5,541 bases of DNA from DASUGM01 sp036274055 (GTDB taxonomy: Bacteria > Acidobacteriota > Vicinamibacteria > Vicinamibacterales > SCN-69-37), in the NCBI GenBank assembly GCA_036274055.1, contig DASUGM010000023.1, positions 1 to 5,541 on the forward strand. The letters are read 5' to 3'. The translations under genes were made by a program, and so were the position numbers. Positions 1 to 5,507 of the stretch are shown here, one piece after another; within the stretch, counting starts at the first letter, position 1, and every line of letters begins with the position of its first letter. A model generated the notes under the pieces. The model was not told the origin of the DNA, searched no databases, and saw only the letters and a program-made list of their open reading frames with translations.

Positions 1-537
1 ATCTTGCCGCTCTGTGTGCTGCTGGTCTACGGCGTGCTCGCGGCGCAGTACGAAAGCTGGTCGCTGCCGCTGACCGTGATCCTGATCGTACCGATGACTC
101 TGTTGTCGGCGATCGCAGGCGTCTGGTTGACCGGCGGCGACAACAACGTCTTCACGCAGATCAGTTTTCTCGTGCTCGCCGGACTGGCGTGCAAGAACTC
201 GATTCTGATCGTCGAGTTCGCGCGGCAACGCGAAGCCGAGGGAGCGGCGCGGTGGATCGCGATCATCGACGCCTGCCGCGTGCGTTTGCGTCCCGTGTTG
301 ATGACATCGGTCGCATTCATCATGGGCGTCGTCCCGCTGGTGCTCGCGACCGGCCCGGGCGCGGAAGTCCGCCATGCCATGGGCGTCGCCGTCTTCGCCG
401 GCATGCTCGGGGTGACGATGTTTGGCCTGGTGTTGACGCCGGTGTTCTACGTCGTCATTCAGGGTCTGGCGGCGCGGCTGTCGCGACGGACGCCCGCCGT
501 AGTCTCCAACCTTCCCGCCGTCGCGGAGAGTCACTAG
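1..537 (+). CDS. RND multidrug efflux transporter, C-terminal part (5' end outside window)
   Basis: This is the last 178 codons of an AcrB/MexB-type (HAE1) resistance-nodulation-division transporter, the inner-membrane proton/drug antiporter of a tripartite efflux pump. Seen in the window, numbering from its first codon: AAQYESW (14-20), GGDNNVFTQI (45-54), GLACKNSILIVEFAR (61-75), RLRPVLMTSVAF (95-106), GVVPLVLATG (109-118) and PVFY (147-150). These are the conserved blocks of the last transmembrane helices (TM8-TM12) of the family. The GGDNN-FTQI block followed by CKNSILIVEFAR is most like the MexF/OqxB subgroup from memory. The reading frame is open from base 1, so the start lies upstream; the TTG at 4 is not a real start. 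The C-terminus ends in a short, basic then polar cytoplasmic tail. The stop is 2 bp before the outer-membrane channel gene, so the two are almost certainly co-transcribed. Substrate cannot be read from this part, because the porter domains lie outside the window. Confidence 0.95.
   Translation: MLPLCVLLVYGVLAAQYESWSLPLTVILIVPMTLLSAIAGVWLTGGDNNVFTQISFLVLAGLACKNSILIVEFARQREAEGAARWIAIIDACRVRLRPVLMTSVAFIMGVVPLVLATGPGAEVRHAMGVAVFAGMLGVTMFGLVLTPVFYVVIQGLAARLSRRTPAVVSNLPAVAESH
525..530 (+). promoter_or_regulatory. Ribosome binding site supporting the GTG start at 540
   Basis: GGAGAG lies inside the last codons of the RND gene, 9 nt before the GTG at 540. It supports a GTG start that places a signal peptide and lipobox correctly. 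The next in-frame ATG, at 606, would remove almost the whole signal peptide. Confidence 0.6.
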
Positions 538-539
538 CC

Positions 540-1952
540 GTGCGACAGATTCACAGCATTCGACCGGCGCGACTGCGCGCTCGCGTCATCGTCCTTCTCG
601 CCTGGATGCTCGGCGCGGCGTGCGCCGTCCGGACCACGCCGCCGACGCCGGCACCACATCAGACGGCGCTGGCCGGCTGGGATGCCTCGGCGTTCTCGGA
701 TCAGTCGTACGACGCGCGCTGGTGGCGCCAGCTGGAGGATCCGGTCCTCGAGCAGCTCGAAAACGACGCGCTCATCGCCAACCACGATGTGCGATCGGCG
801 CTGGCGCGGCTCGATCAGGCGCGCGCGGTGTTCGATGAAGACCGCCGCAGACAGTACCCGACGGTGACAGTCGGCGCGTCGGTGGACGCGCGCGGTCAGG
901 TGCAGCCGGGCTTCACCGACGAGCCCCAGCGCATCAACACCTATCGCGCCGGCTTCGACGCGTCGTGGGAGATCGATCTGTTCGGCCGCGTCCGCGCCGC
1001 GGTGGCGGCCGCGTCGGCCAACGCGGAGAGCGTCGAAGCCGCGCTCGGCAGCATCCGCGTCAGCGTCGCCGCCGACGTCGCGCGCAATTACTTCGAGCTG
1101 CGCGGCGCGCAGCAGCGGATGGCGGTCCTCGATCGCAGTCTGATCAATCAGCGCGAGAGCCTGCGCCTGACGACCGTGCGGCGCGACGCCGGGATCGGCG
1201 AGGAATTCGACGTCGCGAGAGCGGCGGCGCGGGTCGCGGAAACCGAATCGGAGCTGCCCCTGCTGCGCGCGGCCCTGGCGGCGCGGGAAAACCGGATCGC
1301 GGCCCTGACTGGCCGCGCCCGCGGCGAGCTGACCGTCGACCTGGCGCCGCGGGCGTATCCGGTGCTCGCCCGGACGATCGCGCTCGGGCCTCCCGACCAG
1401 CTGCTCAGCCGCCGGCCCGACGTCCGCGCCGCCGAACGGCGCCTGGCCGCGACGGCGGCGACCGAAGGCGTCGCCGCCGCGGATCTGTATCCGCGCATCA
1501 CGATTTCCGGCGTGCTCGGTTTGCTCGCCGGCCGCGGCTCGCTGTTCGGCACGACCGACTCGCGTGCGTGGGCGGTAACGCCGGCGCTGCGGTGGAGCGC
1601 GTTCGACCTCGGCAGCGCCAAGGCGCGGCTCCGCGGCGCGCAGGCGGTGACCCGGGAAGCGCTGGCGGAGTACGAGAAGACGATGGTGCTGGCGCTGGAG
1701 GAAGCCGACACCGCGCTGGTCACCTACCGGCAGCAGCAGGAGCGCGTCGTCAAGCTGACCGATGCGGTGCGCGAGAGCGCACGGGCGGCGACCATCGCGC
1801 GCTCACGTTATCGCGAAGGCGTCGCCGATTTTCTGGCGTTGCTCGATGCCGAGCGCACCGAGCTGCAAGCGCAGGACGGCGCCGCGCAGGCCGAGGCCGA
1901 TCTGTTTACCGCGTTCGTGTCGCTCTACCGTGCGCTTGGCGGGATCCGATAG
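540..1952 (+). CDS. TolC/NodT-family outer-membrane efflux lipoprotein
   Basis: This encodes the outer-membrane channel of the tripartite pump; it would trimerise into the barrel and periplasmic tunnel through which the upstream RND transporter exports substrate. From the GTG start it has 470 residues, normal for the NodT (OprM/OprN-like) family. A basic N-terminus and hydrophobic stretch (about 15-27) lead to Cys28 in the context MLGAAC-AVRTTPP, a slightly off-consensus lipobox with the usual Pro-rich linker, so a lipid-anchored N-terminus is likely. Family motifs in order: WEIDLFGRVR (143-152), LLSRRPDVRAAERRLAAT (288-305), DLYPRITISG (315-324), YREGVADFLALLDAERT (424-440) and the terminal LYRALGG. 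The two halves are the usual tandem repeat of Ala-rich coiled-coil helices with short beta hairpins. The start follows the RND stop by 2 bp, so translational coupling is likely. The reading frame is open further upstream to 189, but that would overlap the RND gene and bury the signal peptide. No obvious terminator follows. Confidence 0.95.
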   Translation: MRQIHSIRPARLRARVIVLLAWMLGAACAVRTTPPTPAPHQTALAGWDASAFSDQSYDARWWRQLEDPVLEQLENDALIANHDVRSALARLDQARAVFDEDRRRQYPTVTVGASVDARGQVQPGFTDEPQRINTYRAGFDASWEIDLFGRVRAAVAAASANAESVEAALGSIRVSVAADVARNYFELRGAQQRMAVLDRSLINQRESLRLTTVRRDAGIGEEFDVARAAARVAETESELPLLRAALAARENRIAALTGRARGELTVDLAPRAYPVLARTIALGPPDQLLSRRPDVRAAERRLAATAATEGVAAADLYPRITISGVLGLLAGRGSLFGTTDSRAWAVTPALRWSAFDLGSAKARLRGAQAVTREALAEYEKTMVLALEEADTALVTYRQQQERVVKLTDAVRESARAATIARSRYREGVADFLALLDAERTELQAQDGAAQAEADLFTAFVSLYRALGGIR

Positions 1953-2079
1953 GCCGACGAAATGGCTCGATCAAGTCCGCCGCCTGCGACAGCACGACGA
2001 CCGCGCACACGGCCGCGAAGAAACACAGCAGGCCGAGCGGGAGCGCCACAATAGTCGCCAGGGATTTGAGAGTGGCCAC
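1906..2079 (-). CDS. Possible small single-span membrane protein (57 aa), unknown function
   Basis: I do not recognise this protein. The minus strand has a 57-codon frame from a GTG at 2079 to a TAA at 1906-1908. Its N-terminal half is MATLKSLATIVALPLGLLC, then FFAAVCAVVVLSQAADLIE, followed by a basic tail (PFRR...). That is one strong hydrophobic helix (about residues 6-29) with a short positive N-terminus. A good GGAGGA lies just upstream. The first roughly 38 codons mostly end in G or C, as real genes here do; this weakens after FRRP, where the frame runs antisense into the last 47 bp of the channel gene. That overlap with a convergent gene is short enough to be acceptable. Against it: the spacer from the ribosome site is short (3-4 nt), no clear promoter is visible, and chance hydrophobic frames occur in GC-rich DNA. 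A small membrane peptide is the best reading, but it is uncertain. Confidence 0.4.
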   Translation of the reverse strand: MATLKSLATIVALPLGLLCFFAAVCAVVVLSQAADLIEPFRRPIGSRQAHGRATRTR

Positions 2080-2082
2080 CGA

Positions 2083-2088
2083 TCCTCC
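2083..2088 (-). promoter_or_regulatory. Ribosome binding site for the small membrane ORF
   Basis: TCCTCC on the plus strand reads GGAGGA on the minus strand, ending 3 nt before the GTG at 2079. It is the strongest Shine-Dalgarno match near any start in this window and is the main reason for proposing the small ORF; the spacing is shorter than ideal. Confidence 0.4.
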
Positions 2089-2140
2089 ACTATCAATAGA
2101 CCCGGCCCGTCAGACGAAGTTACAAACACCGAGTCAAATG

Positions 2141-2155
2141 GGTGTGACGGACACC
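2141..2155. repeat. Short inverted repeat GGTGT-N5-ACACC
   Basis: GGTGT (2141-2145) and ACACC (2151-2155) are perfect 5-bp arms around GACGG. A further ACACC at 2126-2130 could pair with the same GGTGT. There is no T-run, so it is not a classic terminator. It may be a remnant of a REP-like palindromic repeat or a chance structure. Confidence 0.25.
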
Positions 2156-2269
2156 AGGGCCGACTTCCGGCGGTGGTGATCCGGGTTTCGGACTGGAATG
2201 CTGGCCCTGCCTACAGCGGTGGAGTATCGGCGAAGCACGTTGCGACCGAATTGGCGCGTCTGATTCGAC

Positions 2270-3691
2270 TTACTTGACGATCTCGCGAATCACGCCGTCG
2301 CGCTTGTTGAGGACGAACAGACGGCCGTTGGGTCCGACACCGAGCCGCAGATCGGCCCGCCGTGACGGCGGTTTGCCCTGCGCCGTGTTTTTCGCTTGAA
2401 TCAGCTGCAGCAGCGTCTTCTTTTCGCCGCCGTCATTGAACAGGATGCGGCGGATCGCTTCCTGGCCGCCGCTCGGCAGGGCGTCGGCGTCAACATAGAA
2501 GATCTCGCCGCTCGGGTTGTCGCCGAACAACAGCAGGTGCGCGAGCTGCGGAATCGCGGTCGCGCGATAGACGTAGACGCCGGTGACCGCGACCGATCCC
2601 GAGAACAGCGGATCGCGGTGGTCGAACTCGACGATCGGCCAGGTCATGCCCGCGGCGCTGCGTGGTTTCTCGAGGGTGACCTGGCGATTCACGTACTGAA
2701 AGCTCGCCTCCCACACGTTCCAGCCGAGATTCGCGCCCGCGGCCACCGGGCTCACTTCTTCGACAACGTTCTGGCCGATGTCGGCGACAAAGAGCTGACC
2801 GTTCTTCGCGTCCCACGAGAAGCGCTGCGGATTCCGGACGCCGAGGGCGTAGATCTCAGGCATCGCCCCCGCCTGTTTGACGAACGGGTTCGATGCCGGC
2901 ACGCCGTACTTGCCATTCGTGCTGTTCTTGCCGAGCGGATCGATGCGCAGAATCTTGCCGAACGGCGAGGCCAGGTTCTGAGCGGCGTTGAACGGATCGC
3001 CGCCGCTGCCGCCGTCGGCAAGACCGACGTACATCAAGCCGAAGTCGGCGCCGCCGGCGCGGGTCAGCGGATTGAACGCGATTTCGCCGCCGTTGTGATT
3101 CGAAAACGGCTGCGCGGCGCGGAACAGCTCGCGCGGCGTGCCGCCGTCGTAGGCCGCCGCCGCGGCATCTTTGGCCGACCACTCGAGCAGGACCGTGTCG
3201 TGAGTTCGGTTCGGGCCTGGCGTCGAGAAATCCGCCGGCGGCGCCGTGTTCGCGGTGTCGGTGTAGGTGTAGAACTTGCCGTAGCCCGGAGTGCCGCGCT
3301 GGCTGAACTGCGGATGAAACGCGAAGCTCTGGAAGCCGCGCTCGGCGCCCTGCGACTGGACCGGCACCGCCCACTCGGCGGCGTTGACGTCGAGATACGG
3401 CGCCACCGTCTTGCCGTCATAGCTCACGGCATAGAGCACGCCGGTCATCGTGCTCACGAACAGCCGCTTCGTGCCCGGCTCGTCGGCAAACATCATCATG
3501 CGCGCCGCCGCGGTGCCGGCGTCCGGGATCGTCGCGAATTCCCGGTAGTTGACGGCAATCACGCCGGCCGTGGCTTCGATTGGCGTCGGAAACGGATCGT
3601 TCGTCGTCGCTGGCTGCGGCGCCGATTGGGTGAAGGCGATGACCGGCAGACACACGAGGATGGCGGCAAGGGCGTGACCGGGACGGATCAT
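2270..3691 (-). CDS. Secreted PQQ-dependent sugar dehydrogenase-like protein (glucose/sorbosone dehydrogenase family)
   Basis: 473 residues with an N-terminal Sec signal (MIRPGHALAAILVCLPVIAF, cleavage probably near residues 20-24), so the protein should act in the periplasm or outside. The mature part is a six-bladed beta-propeller of the soluble glucose dehydrogenase / YliI aldose dehydrogenase family, whose known members oxidise sugars with PQQ and calcium. Motifs seen: GAERGFQSFAFHP (115-127), HNGGE (199-203; His199 is the likely counterpart of the catalytic base), LADGGSGGDP (224-233), GKILRIDP (245-252), ALGVRNPQRFSWD (282-294; Arg286 a likely PQQ contact), ADIGQNVVEEV (303-313), GWNVWE (323-328), FGDNPSGEIF (389-398) and RLGVGPNGRLFVL (449-461). 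The start is the ATG at 3691; only a weak AAGATGG precedes it. It is divergent from mutM, with 37 bp between starts. No PQQ biosynthesis gene is in the window. The substrate is unknown, and some family members have no demonstrated sugar activity. Confidence 0.9.
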   Translation of the reverse strand: MIRPGHALAAILVCLPVIAFTQSAPQPATTNDPFPTPIEATAGVIAVNYREFATIPDAGTAAARMMMFADEPGTKRLFVSTMTGVLYAVSYDGKTVAPYLDVNAAEWAVPVQSQGAERGFQSFAFHPQFSQRGTPGYGKFYTYTDTANTAPPADFSTPGPNRTHDTVLLEWSAKDAAAAAYDGGTPRELFRAAQPFSNHNGGEIAFNPLTRAGGADFGLMYVGLADGGSGGDPFNAAQNLASPFGKILRIDPLGKNSTNGKYGVPASNPFVKQAGAMPEIYALGVRNPQRFSWDAKNGQLFVADIGQNVVEEVSPVAAGANLGWNVWEASFQYVNRQVTLEKPRSAAGMTWPIVEFDHRDPLFSGSVAVTGVYVYRATAIPQLAHLLLFGDNPSGEIFYVDADALPSGGQEAIRRILFNDGGEKKTLLQLIQAKNTAQGKPPSRRADLRLGVGPNGRLFVLNKRDGVIREIVK

Positions 3692-3728
3692 CGCGCCATC
3701 TTATGTCGGATATATCGTTGGCATATCG
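3692..3728. promoter_or_regulatory. Divergent intergenic region between the dehydrogenase gene and mutM
   Basis: Only 37 bp separate the two divergent start codons, so promoter elements must be shared or lie inside the coding sequences. The stretch is AT-rich compared with its surroundings. It contains the palindrome GATATATC (3709-3716) and two direct copies of ATATCG (3712-3717 and 3723-3728) exactly 11 bp apart, about one helical turn. TATATC could act as a -10 in either direction, but I see no convincing -35 and no strong Shine-Dalgarno for mutM, so transcripts may have very short leaders. Confidence 0.4.
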
Positions 3729-4541
3729 ATGCCCGAACTACCTGAAGTCGAAGCGGTGCGGCGGGAGCTGGCGCCGGTCCTCGAAGGCGCCCACGTCAGC
3801 CGCGTTCTGCTGCGGCGCAGCAATTTACGGCGGCCGTTTCCGCTCGACTTCGAGCGCCGGATTGGCGGCGCCACCGTCCGGCGGCTGACCCGGCGCGCGA
3901 AGTACCTGCTCGCGGAGCTTTCCTCCAACGACACTTTGATCATGCACCTCGGCATGTCCGGCTCGTTCCGCGTCGAGCCGGCCGATCACACTCCCGAGCC
4001 GCACGATCACGTCATCTTCGATCTCTCGTCTGGCCGGACAGTCGTCTTCAACGATCCGCGCCGATTTGGCGTCATGGACCTGGTGCCAACCACTGAGGCC
4101 GAGCGTTGGCCGGCACTCGCCGATCTCGGCCCGGAGCCGCTGTCGGCCGAGTTCGACGCGGGGGCGCTGGCGCGCGTGTGTGCGCGATCGAAGCGCGCGC
4201 TCAAGGTCGCGCTGCTCGACCAGCACGTCGTCGCTGGCCTCGGCAACATTTACGCCAGCGAAGCGCTGCATCTCGCGCGGCTGTCGCCACGCCGGCGCGC
4301 CGCCGCGATCGCGACGAGAGACGGCGCGCCGACGCCGGCGGCGCACCGTCTCGTCGCCGCGATCAAGGCCGTGCTCGAGCGCGCCATCGCCAGGCAGGCC
4401 GACTACAACGACGCGTCGAGATTTCGCGTCTACGATCGCGCCGGCCAGCGCTGTCCCCGGCGCCGATGTGCGGGCCGGATCAAACGCATCGTCCAGGCGG
4501 GGCGATCGACGTTCTATTGTCCGGTGTGCCAGCGCACGTAA
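3729..4541 (+). CDS. mutM: Formamidopyrimidine-DNA glycosylase (8-oxoguanine DNA glycosylase/AP lyase)
   Basis: MutM/Fpg removes 8-oxoguanine and formamidopyrimidines from DNA and cleaves the abasic site by beta,delta-elimination. At 270 residues it has normal length. The start is fixed by MPELPEVE: Pro2 is the Schiff-base nucleophile after Met removal and Glu3 is the acid. Lys58 in RRAKYLL matches E. coli Lys57. HLGMSGSFRV (73-82) and DPRRFG (109-114) carry the residues that fill the gap left by the flipped base (Met76, Arg111, Phe113). The helix-two-turns-helix region contains VAGLGNIYASEALHLARLSP (Asn173 the DNA contact). The C-terminal zinc finger uses Cys242, Cys247, Cys264 and Cys267, with Arg260 in GRSTFYC as the phosphate contact. 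Oddities: the first cysteine pair is C-x4-C rather than the usual C-x2-C, and the segment before the finger (about 224-238) is short. No good ribosome site precedes the start. PELPEVE plus the finger separates it from the related Nei, which starts PEGPE. Confidence 0.97.
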   Translation: MPELPEVEAVRRELAPVLEGAHVSRVLLRRSNLRRPFPLDFERRIGGATVRRLTRRAKYLLAELSSNDTLIMHLGMSGSFRVEPADHTPEPHDHVIFDLSSGRTVVFNDPRRFGVMDLVPTTEAERWPALADLGPEPLSAEFDAGALARVCARSKRALKVALLDQHVVAGLGNIYASEALHLARLSPRRRAAAIATRDGAPTPAAHRLVAAIKAVLERAIARQADYNDASRFRVYDRAGQRCPRRRCAGRIKRIVQAGRSTFYCPVCQRT

Positions 4542-4562
4542 CTGCGGCGGCGGCATGCGTTA

Positions 4563-4765
4563 AGATCTTTGCGATGAGTGAAAGGCTTTTGTCGAAAGAG
4601 CTTTTAACCTTGGAGAACATGGAGAAGAGCGGTGCTCTTTCCTGGAAAATCCTCATGAGATGCGTATCTCGTAAGCGTTTTCCAGGAAGGAGCACCGCCC
4701 TTCTCCACGCTCTCCAAGGTTAGAAAGCTCTTTCGACAGATGCTTTTCACTCATCTCGCAGATCT
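4563..4765. repeat. 203-bp near-complete imperfect palindrome (long hairpin; foldback/MITE-like element or structured RNA)
   Basis: The left arm 4563-4661 and the right arm 4666-4765 are reverse complements around a GCGT loop (4662-4665). Both arms start with AGATCT. The left then reads TTGCG and the right, in reverse complement, GCGAG, and both continue ATGAGTGAAA. In the core I count 77 matches in 88 aligned positions with one single-base gap; the innermost GAGAT/ATCTC stem is perfect. Nine of the 11 mismatches are transitions. As plus-strand RNA five would be G-U wobbles; as minus-strand RNA four would, so neither strand is clearly favoured. GC is about 47% by hand count (left arm 43%, right arm 50%), far below the flanking genes, which suggests acquired DNA. 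It fills the mutM-rnhA gap and ends 6 bp before the rnhA start. There is no T-run, so it is not a simple terminator. AGATCT at both ends could also be a target duplication. Function is unknown. Confidence 0.9.
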
Positions 4766-4771
4766 CTGACC

Positions 4772-5503
4772 ATGAGCACTTTCCCCACAATCGCTTTCAG
4801 CGACGGCGCGTCGAAAGGCAATCCCGGACCGGGCGGCTGGGGCGTCGTCATCGTCACGCCCGACGGCCAGGTGACCGAGCTTGGCGGCAGCGAGAAACAC
4901 ACCACCAATAACCGGATGGAGCTGACCGGCGCGATCGAGGCGGTCGCACATCTGGAGAACGTCCCCGGTCCGATTGCGATCTATACCGACTCGACCTACG
5001 TCATCAAAGGCATTCGCGAGTGGATCTGGGCGTGGCGGCGCCGCGGCTGGAAAACTGCCGAGGGCAAGGATGTGCTCAACCGCGACCTGTGGGAGCAGCT
5101 GAGCACTCTCGTCGAGGCGCGCGGCAAGGGCGCGATCAGCTGGCATTACGTGCGCGGACATCAGGGGATTTGCGGCAACGAGCGGGTCGACGAGATCGCC
5201 GACGGTCTGGCACGCGGGTTGGGAATCGAGTTCTATCACGGCGCGCTGGCCGGCTACGGCCGGCCGATTCTCGACATTCCCGATGACACCGATGTCCCGG
5301 CGCGGCGGCCGTCGACGTCGAGCCGCAAATCCGGTCCGCCACATTCCTACCTGAGCGTCGTCGATGGCAAGCCGATGCGGCACACGACCTGGGCCGACTG
5401 CGAACGCCGCGTCAAAGGCCGGCCCGGTGCGCGCTTCAAGAAGGCGATGAGCGCCGCCGACGAGGCCGCGATTCTGCGCGACTGGCGCGTCGATCTGAAA
5501 TAA
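4772..5503 (+). CDS. rnhA: Ribonuclease HI with C-terminal hybrid-binding (viroplasmin-like) domain
   Basis: RNase HI cuts the RNA strand of RNA-DNA hybrids, removing R-loops and primers. Residues 5-150 are the catalytic domain: SDGASKGNPGPGGWG with Asp11, NNRMELTGAIEA with Glu50, YTDSTYV with Asp73, and HYVRGHQGICGNERVDEIAD with His130 and Asp140, the full D-E-D-H-D set of E. coli RNase HI. The Trp/Arg-rich stretch 83-94 is the basic protrusion that grips the hybrid. At 243 residues it is about 90 longer than the E. coli enzyme. After a linker (about 151-190, Pro/Ser/Arg-rich) comes YLSVVDGKP (193-201), TTWADCERRVKGRPGARFKK (205-224), then an acidic/Ala segment. This closely resembles the hybrid-binding domain of RNase H1, including Trp207 and Phe222-Lys-Lys, which in the human domain bind the hybrid; there it is N-terminal. 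The ATG at 4772 is the only plausible start, but it has no Shine-Dalgarno and directly follows the long palindrome. Confidence 0.95.
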   Translation: MSTFPTIAFSDGASKGNPGPGGWGVVIVTPDGQVTELGGSEKHTTNNRMELTGAIEAVAHLENVPGPIAIYTDSTYVIKGIREWIWAWRRRGWKTAEGKDVLNRDLWEQLSTLVEARGKGAISWHYVRGHQGICGNERVDEIADGLARGLGIEFYHGALAGYGRPILDIPDDTDVPARRPSTSSRKSGPPHSYLSVVDGKPMRHTTWADCERRVKGRPGARFKKAMSAADEAAILRDWRVDLK

Positions 5504-5507
5504 AGCC

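Larger units (their letters stand above)
1953..2269. other. Convergent intergenic region between the efflux operon and the dehydrogenase gene
   Basis: These 317 bp separate two convergent genes. Apart from the possible small minus-strand ORF and the inverted repeat at 2141-2155, I see no RNA gene, no hairpin with a T-run that would serve as a terminator, and no insertion-sequence end. The stretch 2091-2145 is more AT-rich than the flanking genes. A plus-strand open frame crosses the region but has no coding character. Confidence 0.6.

Noticed and set aside
2080..2150. Promoter for the small minus-strand ORF (TTGACT on the minus strand near 2134)
   Set aside because: No acceptable -10 hexamer lies 16-18 nt downstream of TTGACT.
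965..2179. 404-codon plus-strand frame overlapping the channel gene
   Set aside because: Low-complexity Arg/Gly/Ala translation in the +2 frame of a convincing TolC-family gene.
2155..2209. Inverted repeat CAGGGCC ... GGCCCTG as a terminator between convergent genes
   Set aside because: Seven-base GC-rich arms with a 41-nt loop and no T-run are expected by chance here.
2396..3745. 449-codon plus-strand open frame opposite the sugar dehydrogenase
   Set aside because: Arg/Ala-rich translation without recognisable motifs; it mirrors a clear gene on the minus strand and is explained by GC-rich codon use.
4574..4723. 49-codon ORF inside the long palindrome as a real gene
   Set aside because: No ribosome site; its second half is just the reverse complement of its first half; no recognisable domain. 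Kept only as part of the palindrome findings.
4563..4765. Integron attC site
   Set aside because: Longer than typical attC sites, no integrase or cassette context, and no clear pair of conserved outer R boxes; the arms are continuously paired.
4563..4765. Intrinsic terminator of mutM
   Set aside because: The stem is far too long and AT-rich and lacks a T-run at either end.
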